DNA of 64,000 nucleotides from Mediterraneibacter butyricigenes (GTDB taxonomy: Bacteria; Bacillota; Clostridia; Lachnospirales; Lachnospiraceae). This document shows, in pieces, positions 48,961 to 58,602 of this stretch. Position numbers and translations under genes: made by a program. The stretch's first letter is position 1, and each line of letters begins with the position of its first letter. The stretch is from NCBI RefSeq assembly GCF_003574295.1, contig NZ_BHGK01000001.1:2604001-2668000 (forward strand), given 5' to 3'. The notes beneath the pieces are model-generated. The model was not told the DNA's origin. It saw only the letters and a program-made list of their open reading frames with translations, and made no database searches.

Positions 48961-51396
48961 ATGGCAGCAAAGATTGTTTACAACCATAAGGCAATCGAGA
49001 ACAAATGGAGAGAAAAGTGGGAAGAGAACCCGGTGAATCCGAAAGTGGATGAACAGGGCAATCCGAAGAAGAAATATTATTGTCTGGATATGTTCCCGTA
49101 TCCGTCAGGAAATGGTCTTCATGTAGGACACTGGAGAGGATATGTTATCTCCGATGTATGGAGCAGATACAAGCTTCAGCAGGGATATTATATCGTTCAT
49201 CCGATGGGCTGGGATGCGTTCGGACTTCCGGCAGAGAACTATGCAATCAAGATGGGAGTACATCCGGCAAAATCTACTGCCAACAATGTGGCAAATATTA
49301 AGAGACAGATCAATGAGATCGCAGCTCTTTATGACTGGGATATGGAAGTGAATACCACAGATCCTGAATTCTACAAATGGACACAGTGGATCTTCGTAAA
49401 GATGTTCAAAGAAGGTCTGGCTTATGAAAAGGAATTCCCGATCAACTGGTGTCCGTCCTGTAAGACAGGTCTGGCAAACGAAGAAGTAGTCAACGGTAAA
49501 TGCGAACGCTGCGGAGCAGAAGTAACCAAGAAAAATCTTCGTCAGTGGATGCTGAAGATCACCGCTTATGCAGAAAGATTACTGAATGACCTGGACAAAC
49601 TGGACTGGCCGGAAAAAGTAAAGAAGATGCAGACAGACTGGATCGGTAAATCTTACGGAGCAGAAGTAAACTTCAAAGTAGACGGACGTGAAGATGAGAT
49701 TACAGTCTATACCACCAGACCGGATACCCTTTACGGAGCAACCTTTATGGTACTGGCACCGGAACATGCCCTGGCAGCATCTCTTGCCACAGAAGAACGC
49801 AAAGAAGTCGTAGAGAAATACATCTATGATTCTTCCATGAAATCCAACGTAGACCGTCTGCAGGATAAAGAGAAGACCGGTGTATTTACCGGAAGTTATG
49901 CAATCAATCCGATCAACGGAGCAAAAGTACCGATCTGGCTGTCTGACTATGTACTGGCTGATTACGGTACCGGTGCGATCATGTGTGTACCGGCTCATGA
50001 TGACCGTGACTTTGAATTCGCAAAGAAATTTGACATTCCGATTATTCAGGTAATCGCAAAAGACGGAAAAGCCATTGAAAATATGACAGAAGCTTATACA
50101 GAGGCTTCCGGAACCATGATCAATTCCGGCGAGTGGGATGGTATGGAATCCGCAGTTCTGAAAAAAGAGGCACCGCATATCATCGAAGAGCGTGGAATCG
50201 GAAAAGCAACTGTAAATTACAAATTGCGTGACTGGGTATTCTCTCGTCAGCGTTACTGGGGAGAACCGATTCCGATTGTACATTGTCCGAAATGCGGAAA
50301 TGTGCCGGTACCGGAAGAAGAACTTCCGCTTCGCCTGCCGGATGTAGAATCCTATGAGCCGACAGGAACCGGAGAATCTCCGTTGGCAGCCATCGACGAA
50401 TGGGTAAACTGCAAGTGTCCTGTATGTGGCGCAGATGCAAAACGTGAGACAAACACTATGCCGCAGTGGGCAGGATCTTCTTGGTACTTCCTGCGCTATG
50501 TGGATAATCATAATGATAAAGAACTGGTATCCAGAGAAAAAGCAGATGCTATGCTTCCGGTAGATATGTATATCGGCGGAGTAGAGCATGCAGTTCTTCA
50601 TCTGCTGTATTCCAGATTCTATACAAAATTTCTGTGCGATATCGGAGTCATCGACTTTGATGAACCATTCCAGAAACTGTTCAACCAGGGAATGATCACA
50701 GGCAAGAACGGAATTAAGATGAGTAAATCCAAAGGAAATGTAGTTTCCCCGGATGATCTGGTACGTGACTACGGATGCGATTCCCTGAGAATGTATGAAC
50801 TTTTCGTAGGACCACCGGAGCTGGATGCAGAGTGGGATGATCGTGGAATTGACGGAGTGAATCGTTTCCTGAAACGTCTGTGGAATCTGCTTCAGGACAG
50901 CCTGGCAGCCAATGTAGAAGCAACGGATGCAATGGTCAAAGAACGTCATAAACTGGTATATGATGTAACAACACGTCTGGAGAACTTCAGCCTGAATACC
51001 GTAATCTCCGCATTTATGGAGCACAATAACAAGCTGATTGATCTGGCAAAGAAGAATGGTGGCGGAGTAGATAAAGAGACTCTGGAAACGATGGCAGTTC
51101 TGATTTCTCCATTTGCACCGCATTTTGCAGAAGAAATGTGGGAGCAGTTGGGTCATACAGAGACTGTATTCCGTGCAGGATGGCCAACCTACGATGAGGA
51201 AGCCATGAAAGAAGACGAAGTCGAGATTGCAGTGCAGATCAACGGAAAGACGAAAGCGGTCATTTCTATTGCAGCAGATGCAGACAAAGACAGCGCAATT
51301 GCAGCAGGTAAAGAGGCACTGGGCAATAAACTGAGCGGAAATATCATCAAAGAGATTTATGTTCCGGGAAGAATTATCAATATCGTGGCAAAATAG
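48961..51396 (+). CDS. leuS: Leucyl-tRNA synthetase
   Basis: An 811-residue class I synthetase. HIGH-type motif in PYPSGNGLHVGHWRGY, KMSKS in GIKMSKSKGN, editing (CP1) domain at about 220-410 with the TTRPDTLYGATFM threonine-rich site, and zinc-type Cys pairs (CPSC, CERC). The ATG at 48961 has AAAGGAGG upstream; an in-frame start at 48931 would add 10 residues and is less likely. Controlled by the T-box leader. Confidence 0.97.
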   Translation: MAAKIVYNHKAIENKWREKWEENPVNPKVDEQGNPKKKYYCLDMFPYPSGNGLHVGHWRGYVISDVWSRYKLQQGYYIVHPMGWDAFGLPAENYAIKMGVHPAKSTANNVANIKRQINEIAALYDWDMEVNTTDPEFYKWTQWIFVKMFKEGLAYEKEFPINWCPSCKTGLANEEVVNGKCERCGAEVTKKNLRQWMLKITAYAERLLNDLDKLDWPEKVKKMQTDWIGKSYGAEVNFKVDGREDEITVYTTRPDTLYGATFMVLAPEHALAASLATEERKEVVEKYIYDSSMKSNVDRLQDKEKTGVFTGSYAINPINGAKVPIWLSDYVLADYGTGAIMCVPAHDDRDFEFAKKFDIPIIQVIAKDGKAIENMTEAYTEASGTMINSGEWDGMESAVLKKEAPHIIEERGIGKATVNYKLRDWVFSRQRYWGEPIPIVHCPKCGNVPVPEEELPLRLPDVESYEPTGTGESPLAAIDEWVNCKCPVCGADAKRETNTMPQWAGSSWYFLRYVDNHNDKELVSREKADAMLPVDMYIGGVEHAVLHLLYSRFYTKFLCDIGVIDFDEPFQKLFNQGMITGKNGIKMSKSKGNVVSPDDLVRDYGCDSLRMYELFVGPPELDAEWDDRGIDGVNRFLKRLWNLLQDSLAANVEATDAMVKERHKLVYDVTTRLENFSLNTVISAFMEHNNKLIDLAKKNGGGVDKETLETMAVLISPFAPHFAEEMWEQLGHTETVFRAGWPTYDEEAMKEDEVEIAVQINGKTKAVISIAADADKDSAIAAGKEALGNKLSGNIIKEIYVPGRIINIVAK

Positions 51397-51427
51397 TCTG
51401 AGAGAAGACGAAAGATAAAGCTTTGAA

Positions 51428-51465
51428 AACAGCGTAGACAGAGAAATCTGTTTACGCTGTTTTTC
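51428..51465 (+). terminator. Terminator after leuS
   Basis: AACAGCGTA/TACGCTGTT stem extended by GACAGA/TCTGTT, ending in a T run (51460-51464). Confidence 0.88.
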
Positions 51466-51627
51466 TACCTATTTTTCCGGTTCCATGCTATACTGAATAT
51501 AAAAGATGCCGAAGAGTGTGAAGTACGAAATAATCTACAGGTATCATGGGCGTGGGGATGCCCTGAACATCGGATGATGGGCAAACGGGCACCGGAAAAA
51601 AGAACAAAAGTGAGGGAGGAACGAAGG

Positions 51628-52467
51628 ATGAAAAGATGGAAAAGAGTCACAGCGTTACTTGTATTGGCAGGACTTATGATGTTCGGGTTAAGCGGTTGCA
51701 AAAAGGAAACAGCAGAAAGCCTGATGCAGGAAGCTGTTAAAAAGACAGAAACAGCAAAGTCCATGGAAGGAAATATGACCATGGATATGGAAATGGGACT
51801 CGGACAGAGCGGAATGTCCATGTCTATGGGAATCGGTCTGGATGCGGATCTGCAAGTGACAAAAGATCCACAGGTCAGCCATGTCAATGGAACAATGACG
51901 ATGGATCTGTTAAACATGTCTTTAGACCTGGAAGCTTATACCCAGACGGAGAAGGATTCCAATACGACTTATGTGAAAGTAGCGGATGAATGGCAGAAGC
52001 AGACCACCGATGTGTCCGGGCTGGACATGGGAACTATGCTGGATCTGGAAAAGATTTTATCCAGCGGCTCTGAGCTGACTTTGGCAGACAAGACAGAAAA
52101 ACTGGATGGAAAAGAAGTCTATGTGATCCAGACGACCATCGACGGAGAGACATTCAATGAGTTGTTAGGGGCTATGTCCGGTGTGATGGAGGAAACCTAC
52201 ACGCAGAACATTGATTTTTCCGGAATGACCGCAGATATGACGGTAAAAATTTACAAAGACAGTAAACTGCCGGCGCTGATTTCCATGACGATGGACGGCG
52301 ATGGAATGAGTCTGGCAGATCAGGACGGAGTCTCAGTCAGCCTGGATAAGTTAAGCTATGAGTTGAAGATTACATCCTATGACAGCCTGGATAAGATTGA
52401 GATTCCTCAGGAAGCATTGGATGCGCCGGAACTGGAGGAGAGTCTGGAAGATCTGGAGGGCATGTAA
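51628..52467 (+). CDS. Hypothetical lipoprotein (DUF6612-like)
   Basis: A 279-residue exported lipoprotein: basic start MKRWKR, hydrophobic core and lipobox GLSGC with Cys23. The mature protein has repeating Met-rich beta strands (NMTMDMEMGLGQSGMSMSMG, then GTMTMDLLNMSLDLEAYTQT) like LolA/LppX-fold carriers (DUF6612). A role in carrying a lipid or other hydrophobic ligand is possible but not shown. ATG at 51628 behind GGGAGGAACG. Confidence 0.8.
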   Translation: MKRWKRVTALLVLAGLMMFGLSGCKKETAESLMQEAVKKTETAKSMEGNMTMDMEMGLGQSGMSMSMGIGLDADLQVTKDPQVSHVNGTMTMDLLNMSLDLEAYTQTEKDSNTTYVKVADEWQKQTTDVSGLDMGTMLDLEKILSSGSELTLADKTEKLDGKEVYVIQTTIDGETFNELLGAMSGVMEETYTQNIDFSGMTADMTVKIYKDSKLPALISMTMDGDGMSLADQDGVSVSLDKLSYELKITSYDSLDKIEIPQEALDAPELEESLEDLEGM

Positions 52468-52597
52468 GCTTTATAGATCGCTGAGAGGTAAAGGAGACAA
52501 AGGATATACGATATACCGGATAAGATTTTACGAGGTGAGATTTTAGAAGGCAAGGACAGCATAAGGAAATGACAAAGAAGGGAGTTTGACATAAAAG

Positions 52598-55324
52598 ATG
52601 TCGGCAGAAAATAAGAAACCACAGATCTGCGCGGCGCTTCTGGCACATGTAGATGCCGGTAAGACCACGCTTGCAGAAAGTCTGCTTTATAAAACAGGAG
52701 AGATCAGGTCTTTGGGCAGGGTAGATAATCAGGATGCATTTTTAGATACCTACGATCTGGAGCGGGCCAGAGGAATTACGATTTTTTCCAAACAGGCATC
52801 GCTACATCTGAAAGACTGGGACATTACCCTTTTGGATACACCGGGGCATGTGGACTTTTCAGCGGAAATGGAGCGGACACTTCAGGTGTTGGATTATGCC
52901 GTTCTTCTGATCAATGGGGCGGACGGTGTTCAGGGTCATACAGAAACGCTGTGGAAGCTTTTAAAACGATATCAGGTGCCAACCTTCCTTTTTGTGAATA
53001 AAATGGATCAGGAGGGGACAGACTCAGCAAAGCTTCTCGGGGAACTGAAAGAACGGCTCAGCAGCCAGTGCGTGGATTTTACCGTGGAAGAAAATGAGGA
53101 TTTTTTTGAAGAAATTGCAACCTGTGACGAGAAACTTCTGGAATATTATCTGGAAGAGGGACAGGTGGAAGTAAGTCAGATCCGGCAAATGATCTGCGAA
53201 CGGAAGCTGTTTCCCTGTTATTTTGGGTCTGCATTAAAGGTGGAAGGAATCGATGCATTTCTGGAGGGTCTCAATACATTTTTGGCAAAACCGGTGTATC
53301 CGGAAGAATTTGCTGCAAAAGTGTACAAGATTTCCAGAGATGAACAGGGCACACGTCTGACACATATGAAAATAACCGGTGGAAGCCTGAAGGTGAAAGA
53401 TCTTCTGAAGGGAATGACAACAGAAGGGGAAGACTGGGAAGAAAAAGTGAATCAGATCCGGGTGTACTCCGGGGCGAAATATGAAGCAAAGCAGACGATC
53501 TCAGCCGGAGAGATCTGCAGTGTGACGGGGCTTACAAAAACCTGGCCGGGAGAAGGTCTTGGGGCGGAGCCTGAGGCAGAAGATCCGGTTCTGGAACCGG
53601 TACTTCGTTATCGGCTCTTGCTTCCGGAAGATGCAGATGCAAGAGTGGTGCTTCCGCAGATTCGGCAGTTGGAAGAAGAGGAACCGCTGCTTCATGTATT
53701 GTGGGAAGAATCCCATCAGGAAATCTATGTGCAGTTGATGGGAGAAGTGCAGATAGATGTGTTGAAAAGTATGATCTGGGAACGCTATCATTATCGGGTG
53801 GAATTGGATCACGGCTCCATTCTTTATAAAGAAACCATTCAGGAACCGGTGGAAGGAGTGGGACATTTTGAACCGCTGAGACATTATGCGGAGGTACATC
53901 TTCTGCTGGAACCGGGAGAAACAGGAAGTGGTCTGCAGTTTTTCAGTCAGTGCAAGGAAGATCTTCTGGATCGGAATTGGCAGAGACTGATTCTGACCCA
54001 TTTGGAAGAAAAAGAACATAAGGGGGTTCTGACCGGTTCGCCGATCACGGATATGCGGATCACGCTGATCGCAGGAAGAGCACATCTGAAACATACAGAG
54101 GGCGGAGATTTCCGTCAGGCGACCTACCGGGCAGTACGCCAGGGACTGAAAAAGGCAAACTCTGTTCTTCTGGAACCCTATTACAGTTATCGTCTGGAAA
54201 TACCGGCGGATATGACAGGCCGTGCCATGTCTGATATTCAGCGGATGAAAGGACAGGTAAATCTACCGGAGATGACGGAAGACAGAGCGATTCTGACCGG
54301 AAGTGTACCGGTCTCTACGATGCGGGATTATCAGGTAGAAGTGACGGCCTATACAAAGGGAAGAGGGTATCTGTCCTGTATTTTTAAAGGCTATGAACCC
54401 TGCCATAATACAGAAGAAGTGCTGGAAGCTATCGGCTATGATTCGGAGAGAGATCTTGCGAATCCTACCGGCTCTGTATTCTGTGCGCATGGAGCGGGTT
54501 TTGTGGTTCCGTGGGATCAGGTGGAAGAGCATATGCACCTGGAGACGAAAGAATTGCTGAAAAGTCCGGAAGAAAAAATGGAAGATCTGGAAAAAGAAGC
54601 GGCTATCTTACGTGCAAGAAAAGAGCGGGTTCGCATGGTGCTTTCTCAGGAAGAGGAAAAAGAACTGCAGAAAATGATGGAGCAGTCTTACCGGAAATGG
54701 GAAAAGCAACGGAGATTTTCCTATGGCAAATCCAGGATCCGACGGGAGGAATACACGCCGGTATATCGGGGACAGAAAAAGAAATTAGAGAAAGAATATC
54801 TTCTGGTGGACGGGTATAATATTATCTTTGCCTGGGAAGAATTGAATGATCTGGCAAAAGTCAATATTGATGCAGCCAGAGACAAGCTGGCAGATCTGCT
54901 CAGCAATTATCAGGGATTTGTGAAGAGTACGCTGATCCTGGTATTCGATGCTTACCGTCTGGAAGGACATGCGGAAGAAATCCTGAAGTATCACAATATC
55001 TATATTGTATACACAAAAGAGGCAGAGACAGCGGATCAGTACATCGAGCGTACGGCTCATGAAATGGGAAGAAAATATCAGGTGACGGTGGCAACTTCGG
55101 ATGGAACCGAGCAGGTGATTATCCGCGGACAGGGATGTTTCCTGATGTCAGCCAGAGAGTTAAAAGAAGAAGTAGAACGGGTCAGCAATCTGATCCGACA
55201 GGAATATCTCGGAAAAGAAATGTCCGGAAAAAATTATCTTTTTGATTATCTGGATCCGGAGATCGCAGAGCAGATGGAGAAGACCCGTCTGGGAGGTCAG
55301 ACACACGACAAAAAGGATGAGTGA
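52598..55324 (+). CDS. TetM-like translational GTPase fused to a Rae1/YacP NYN domain
   Basis: A 908-residue two-part protein. Residues 1-650 follow the TetM/TetO ribosomal-protection layout: intact G1 AHVDAGKTT, G3 DTPGHVDF and G4 NKMD, domains II-V, and the family end near LEAIGYDSERDLANPTGSVF. After a helical linker, residues about 725-890 are a NYN nuclease domain like YacP/Rae1: YLLVDGYNIIFAW, VFDAYRLEGH, TKEAETADQYIER, VATSDGTEQVIIRGQG, with Asp residues for metal. Rae1 cuts mRNA in the ribosomal A site, so the GTPase could deliver it. It need not confer tetracycline resistance. Upstream Shine-Dalgarno is distant. Confidence 0.88.
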   Translation: MSAENKKPQICAALLAHVDAGKTTLAESLLYKTGEIRSLGRVDNQDAFLDTYDLERARGITIFSKQASLHLKDWDITLLDTPGHVDFSAEMERTLQVLDYAVLLINGADGVQGHTETLWKLLKRYQVPTFLFVNKMDQEGTDSAKLLGELKERLSSQCVDFTVEENEDFFEEIATCDEKLLEYYLEEGQVEVSQIRQMICERKLFPCYFGSALKVEGIDAFLEGLNTFLAKPVYPEEFAAKVYKISRDEQGTRLTHMKITGGSLKVKDLLKGMTTEGEDWEEKVNQIRVYSGAKYEAKQTISAGEICSVTGLTKTWPGEGLGAEPEAEDPVLEPVLRYRLLLPEDADARVVLPQIRQLEEEEPLLHVLWEESHQEIYVQLMGEVQIDVLKSMIWERYHYRVELDHGSILYKETIQEPVEGVGHFEPLRHYAEVHLLLEPGETGSGLQFFSQCKEDLLDRNWQRLILTHLEEKEHKGVLTGSPITDMRITLIAGRAHLKHTEGGDFRQATYRAVRQGLKKANSVLLEPYYSYRLEIPADMTGRAMSDIQRMKGQVNLPEMTEDRAILTGSVPVSTMRDYQVEVTAYTKGRGYLSCIFKGYEPCHNTEEVLEAIGYDSERDLANPTGSVFCAHGAGFVVPWDQVEEHMHLETKELLKSPEEKMEDLEKEAAILRARKERVRMVLSQEEEKELQKMMEQSYRKWEKQRRFSYGKSRIRREEYTPVYRGQKKKLEKEYLLVDGYNIIFAWEELNDLAKVNIDAARDKLADLLSNYQGFVKSTLILVFDAYRLEGHAEEILKYHNIYIVYTKEAETADQYIERTAHEMGRKYQVTVATSDGTEQVIIRGQGCFLMSARELKEEVERVSNLIRQEYLGKEMSGKNYLFDYLDPEIAEQMEKTRLGGQTHDKKDE

Positions 55325-55408
55325 CTTTTTATGGTTGCCAGGTATACAGCAAAAAGGATCGGTGACCATTTTCAGTTGCCGGTTACATGATAAAAGGAGT
55401 AGAAAAAC

Positions 55409-56422
55409 GTGATATTCAGTACCTTATGTTATATCGAACAAAATGAAAAATACCTGATGCTTCACCGGGTGGTGAAAAAGAATGATGTAAACAAGGACAA
55501 ATGGATCGGTGTGGGCGGAAAGTTCGAAGAAGGAGAAAGCCCGGAGGACTGCCTGAAACGGGAAGTAAAAGAAGAGACAGGACTGACTCTTACAAGCTTT
55601 CGGTTCCGGGGAATTTTAAGCTTTTTCAGTGTGGGATATGAGCCGGAATATATCTGCCTTTACACTGCCGATGGATTTACAGGGGATTTGATCAAATGTG
55701 AGGAAGGAACGCTGGAATGGGTGGAAAAAACAGAGATTACAAACTTAAATCTCTGGGAAGGTGACCGGATCTTTCACCGGCTGCTTCTGGAAGAAGCACC
55801 GTTTTTCTCACTGAAACTGAGATATGAGCATAATGTATTGATAGAAGCGGTTTTAAATGGAACTTCGATGGAACTGGTAGATCTTCTGGATGAAAATAAC
55901 GAAGTGACCGGAATCCGAAGAGAGCGGGAAGTAATCCACCGGGAAGGCGGACTTCACAGAACCTCCCATGTCTGGCTGGTTCGCAGGAATGAAAAGGGAG
56001 AACCGGAGATTCTGCTCCAGAAGCGGGCAAAAGGAAAGGATGCATTTCCCGGCTGTTATGACATTTCTTCAGCCGGACATATCCCGGCGGGAGTGGGCTA
56101 TCGGGAATCTGCTGTCCGGGAACTGGAAGAAGAACTGGGTGTGAAGGTTGCGCCTGAGGAATTGCTCTATATCGGGCAAAATGAATCCAAAGTGGATACG
56201 GTATTCTATGGAAAGCCGTTTCGCAATCACGAGACCAGTGCAGTCTATGTGCTGGATCGTACGGGAGTCAGCGACAGATTTATCCTGCAAGAATCTGAGG
56301 TAGAAGAAGTGAAATGGATGAACTTTGAAACTTGCAGGGAGTGCCTGGAAGACCCGGAATTTCCGAACTGTATTATGGGAAATGAGACGGACTTGTTGCA
56401 AAGATATTTTGAAGAGAAGTGA
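55409..56422 (+). CDS. Tandem Nudix hydrolase
   Basis: A 337-residue protein with two Nudix domains. The first (1-150) has GGKFEEGESPEDCLKREVKE followed by ETG and resembles MutT/8-oxo-dGTP diphosphatases. The second (165-337) has SAGHIPAGVGYRESAVRELE followed by EELG and resembles the IPP-isomerase-like Nudix group (HRTSHVWLV, LLQKRAKGKDAFPGCYD). GTG start with AAAAGGAG 9 bases upstream. Substrates unknown; nucleotide cleaning by the first domain is likely. Confidence 0.9.
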   Translation: MIFSTLCYIEQNEKYLMLHRVVKKNDVNKDKWIGVGGKFEEGESPEDCLKREVKEETGLTLTSFRFRGILSFFSVGYEPEYICLYTADGFTGDLIKCEEGTLEWVEKTEITNLNLWEGDRIFHRLLLEEAPFFSLKLRYEHNVLIEAVLNGTSMELVDLLDENNEVTGIRREREVIHREGGLHRTSHVWLVRRNEKGEPEILLQKRAKGKDAFPGCYDISSAGHIPAGVGYRESAVRELEEELGVKVAPEELLYIGQNESKVDTVFYGKPFRNHETSAVYVLDRTGVSDRFILQESEVEEVKWMNFETCRECLEDPEFPNCIMGNETDLLQRYFEEK

Positions 56423-56534
56423 AATCGTAAAAGAAACCTTGGGACAGAGAAGATGGAAGAAATATGACACATGCTTTGGAACAGGGAAAGAAAAATATAA
56501 GAGAAAGTTTGAAACTACGGAAACAGAAAATGGA

Positions 56535-56573
56535 GACAGAGAGAATTAAGACAGAGAGAATTAAGACAGAGAA
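56535..56573 (+). repeat. Short 15-bp tandem repeat
   Basis: GACAGAGAGAATTAA occurs twice in tandem plus a partial third copy, just upstream of the ZIP transporter start. Probably replication slippage; no function seen. Confidence 0.75.
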
Positions 56574-56582
56574 AGGAATTCT

Positions 56583-57359
56583 ATGAATATAACGATAGGA
56601 ATTCTGATCCCGTTTCTTGGAACGACGCTGGGAGCGGCCTGTGTGTTGTTTATGCAAAATGAGTTACGGCCACGCATTCAGAAAGCGTTGCTGGGATTTG
56701 CATCGGGCGTGATGGTGGCAGCATCGGTATGGTCGTTGCTGATTCCGTCCATGGAAATGGTATCAGACATGGGAAAGCTGTCATTTATTCCGGCAGCAGT
56801 AGGATTTGCTTTCGGCATTGGATTTCTGCTGTTGTTGGATCAGTTGATTCCGCATCTGCATATGAATGACAGCCGTCCGGAAGGAATTAAAAGTTCACTG
56901 AGTAAGACAACGATGCTTCTACTGGCGGTAACACTGCATAATATTCCGGAGGGAATGGCAGTGGGGGTGGCATTTGCAGGAGCACTTTCAGAAAATGCCG
57001 CATTGAGTGCGGCAGGAGCCTTTACGTTATCCATCGGAATTGCAATCCAGAATTTCCCGGAGGGGGCGATCATTTCCATGCCGCTCTCGGCGGAAGGAAT
57101 GGGCAAGAAGAAAGCTTTTATGATGGGAATGCTGTCCGGAGCGGTAGAGCCGATCGGAGCTGCGCTTACTATATTGCTGGCGGCATTTGTCAGACCGCTT
57201 CTTCCTTATTTCCTGTCCTTTGCGGCGGGAGCCATGTTGTATGTGGTAGTAGAAGAACTGATTCCGGAAGCATCGGAAGGGGAGCATTCTAATATCGGTA
57301 CCATAGGGTTTGCTGTGGGATTTCTGATTATGATGATCCTGGATGTGGCTCTGGGGTGA
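56583..57359 (+). CDS. ZIP-family metal transporter
   Basis: A 258-residue membrane protein with about eight helices. Metal-site motifs: LHNIPEGMAVGVAFAG in helix 4 and QNFPEGAIISMPL in helix 5, followed by GAVEPIGA, typical of the GufA/ZupT branch. It imports or exports divalent metal (zinc, iron or manganese). AAAGGAATTCT precedes the ATG. The next gene has a metal-regulator-like tandem operator. Confidence 0.9.
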   Translation: MNITIGILIPFLGTTLGAACVLFMQNELRPRIQKALLGFASGVMVAASVWSLLIPSMEMVSDMGKLSFIPAAVGFAFGIGFLLLLDQLIPHLHMNDSRPEGIKSSLSKTTMLLLAVTLHNIPEGMAVGVAFAGALSENAALSAAGAFTLSIGIAIQNFPEGAIISMPLSAEGMGKKKAFMMGMLSGAVEPIGAALTILLAAFVRPLLPYFLSFAAGAMLYVVVEELIPEASEGEHSNIGTIGFAVGFLIMMILDVALG

Positions 57360-57497
57360 TAAAATCATAAAAGCATATCAGAAAAAGCACAGAGTAAAAA
57401 GTGCATGGGATATTTGGAAAAGAAAGATGGAAAACAGGTCTGATATTGAGAAAAAGTATCATCTGGATGGTTGAAAAAATGACTGCATTCTGCTAAA

Positions 57498-57533
57498 GTT
57501 AGTTATAACGAACTTGTTAGTTTAGACGAACTT
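57498..57533 (+). promoter_or_regulatory. Tandem operator-like repeats before the DUF2325 gene
   Basis: Two 18-bp units in direct tandem, GTTAGTTATAACGAACTT and GTTAGTTTAGACGAACTT (15 of 18 identical). The unit is partly dyadic (GTTAGTT...CGAAC) and resembles DtxR/IdeR-type boxes (TTAGTTTAGACTAAC-like). AAGGAGG and the DUF2325 start follow closely. Confidence 0.55.
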
Positions 57534-57558
57534 TTGAGATATAAGGAGGCAGGATGAT

Positions 57559-57837
57559 ATGAGTATCGTGATCATTGGCGGACATGAACGGATGGAGACA
57601 CAGTATAAACAGATCTGTAAAAAATATAAATGTAAGGCAAAGGTTTTTACCAAAATGAAGGGAAACCTGAAAGAGCAGATTGGGAAACCGGATCTGATGA
57701 TTCTTTTTACAGCAACGGCGTCTCATAAGATGGTACATTGTGCAGTCGCAGAATCTGAGAGAAATCACACCAGGATCGAGCGATGTCATAGCAGCAGTGC
57801 CAGTGCACTGAAAGGAATCCTGGAGCAGTATGCATAA
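57559..57837 (+). CDS. DUF2325 protein
   Basis: A 92-residue protein of DUF2325: SIVIIGGHERMETQYKQICK, DLMILFTATASHKMVHCAVA and RCHSSSASALKGIL. The family has a flavodoxin-like core with conserved Gly-Gly, and is often near iron or metal genes. Function unknown. AAGGAGG lies before the ATG; transcription is probably governed by the tandem repeats upstream. Confidence 0.88.
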   Translation: MSIVIIGGHERMETQYKQICKKYKCKAKVFTKMKGNLKEQIGKPDLMILFTATASHKMVHCAVAESERNHTRIERCHSSSASALKGILEQYA

Positions 57838-57852
57838 TCTTTGAAACATATG

Positions 57853-57892
57853 ATCAGCGGAGAAACGAAGAAAGTTACTCCGCTGATTTTTT
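57853..57892. terminator. Bidirectional terminator
   Basis: ATCAGCGGAG/CTCCGCTGAT stem with six T on the plus side; lies between convergent genes and overlaps the stop of the minus-strand hydrolase. Confidence 0.85.
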
Positions 57893-58585
57893 ACTTTTCT
57901 GGATGAAGATGGAGAACAGATGGCGCATCTCGAAGGAAGAACGAAACATACATTCCGGATGCCATTGCAGTCCCATGACAAAGGGAGCGATCGGCAGTTC
58001 AACGGCTTCAATGGCTCCGTCGGACGCTACGGCGGTGGTGACAAGTCCTTCGCCCAGATCCTTTAGGATCTGATGGTGAAAGCTGTTGACAAAAAGATAG
58101 GGCCCCGTGATTTTATACAGGATACTTCCTTTGGTGCAGGTGATCTTGTGGCTGATCTCTGAGCGCAGAGAAGAGTGCTGCATATGTTGAAAATAGCTGG
58201 TATTATCCAGGAACAGATCCTGTTGGATCGTCCCGCCGCAGGCCACGTTTAAGATCTGGATTCCACGGCAGATGGCAAGAACGGGTTTGCCGGATTCCAG
58301 AACCTTTTTCATGAGACGAATCTGGAACAGATCCAGTGCGATATCCGTCTTTCCGATCCCTTCTCGCGGCTCCTGTCCGAACAACAGAGGAGTGATATCA
58401 TTACCGCCGCAGAATAAAAAGCCATCGCAGAATGCGGTGTAGGCGGCGATCGAGTTGCTAGATTTTACCAGAGGAAGAATGAAAGGCAGACCGCCGGAAC
58501 GGTGGATTGCCTGAATGTAAGCGTCAGAGACGGATTGTTTCTGATTTTCTCTTTCGCAGAGAACGATTCCGATTTTAGGTTTCAT
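57875..58585 (-). CDS. Class I amidotransferase-type hydrolase (PuuD/C26)
   Basis: A 236-residue peptidase C26 family enzyme, like gamma-glutamyl-GABA hydrolase. The nucleophile elbow is PVLAICRGIQILN (Cys), and the His and Glu of the triad are in GLQWHPE; a further VNSFHHQ motif fits the family. The early GGNDITPLLFG completes it. It removes gamma-glutamyl groups from a small amide; the exact substrate is unclear and no putrescine genes are nearby. Confidence 0.9.
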   Translation of the reverse strand: MKPKIGIVLCERENQKQSVSDAYIQAIHRSGGLPFILPLVKSSNSIAAYTAFCDGFLFCGGNDITPLLFGQEPREGIGKTDIALDLFQIRLMKKVLESGKPVLAICRGIQILNVACGGTIQQDLFLDNTSYFQHMQHSSLRSEISHKITCTKGSILYKITGPYLFVNSFHHQILKDLGEGLVTTAVASDGAIEAVELPIAPFVMGLQWHPECMFRSSFEMRHLFSIFIQKSKKSAE

Positions 58586-58602
58586 AGAAAACTCCTGTAA
58601 AT

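Noticed and set aside
49579-51156. Long minus-strand ORF opposite leuS
   Set aside because: Shadow of the leuS coding frame; Cys/Phe-rich translation without signals.
52598-55324. Acquired tetracycline-resistance gene tet(M)/tet(W)
   Set aside because: The chain is about 270 residues longer with a fused NYN domain, base composition matches the neighbours and there is no mobile context; resistance cannot be claimed.
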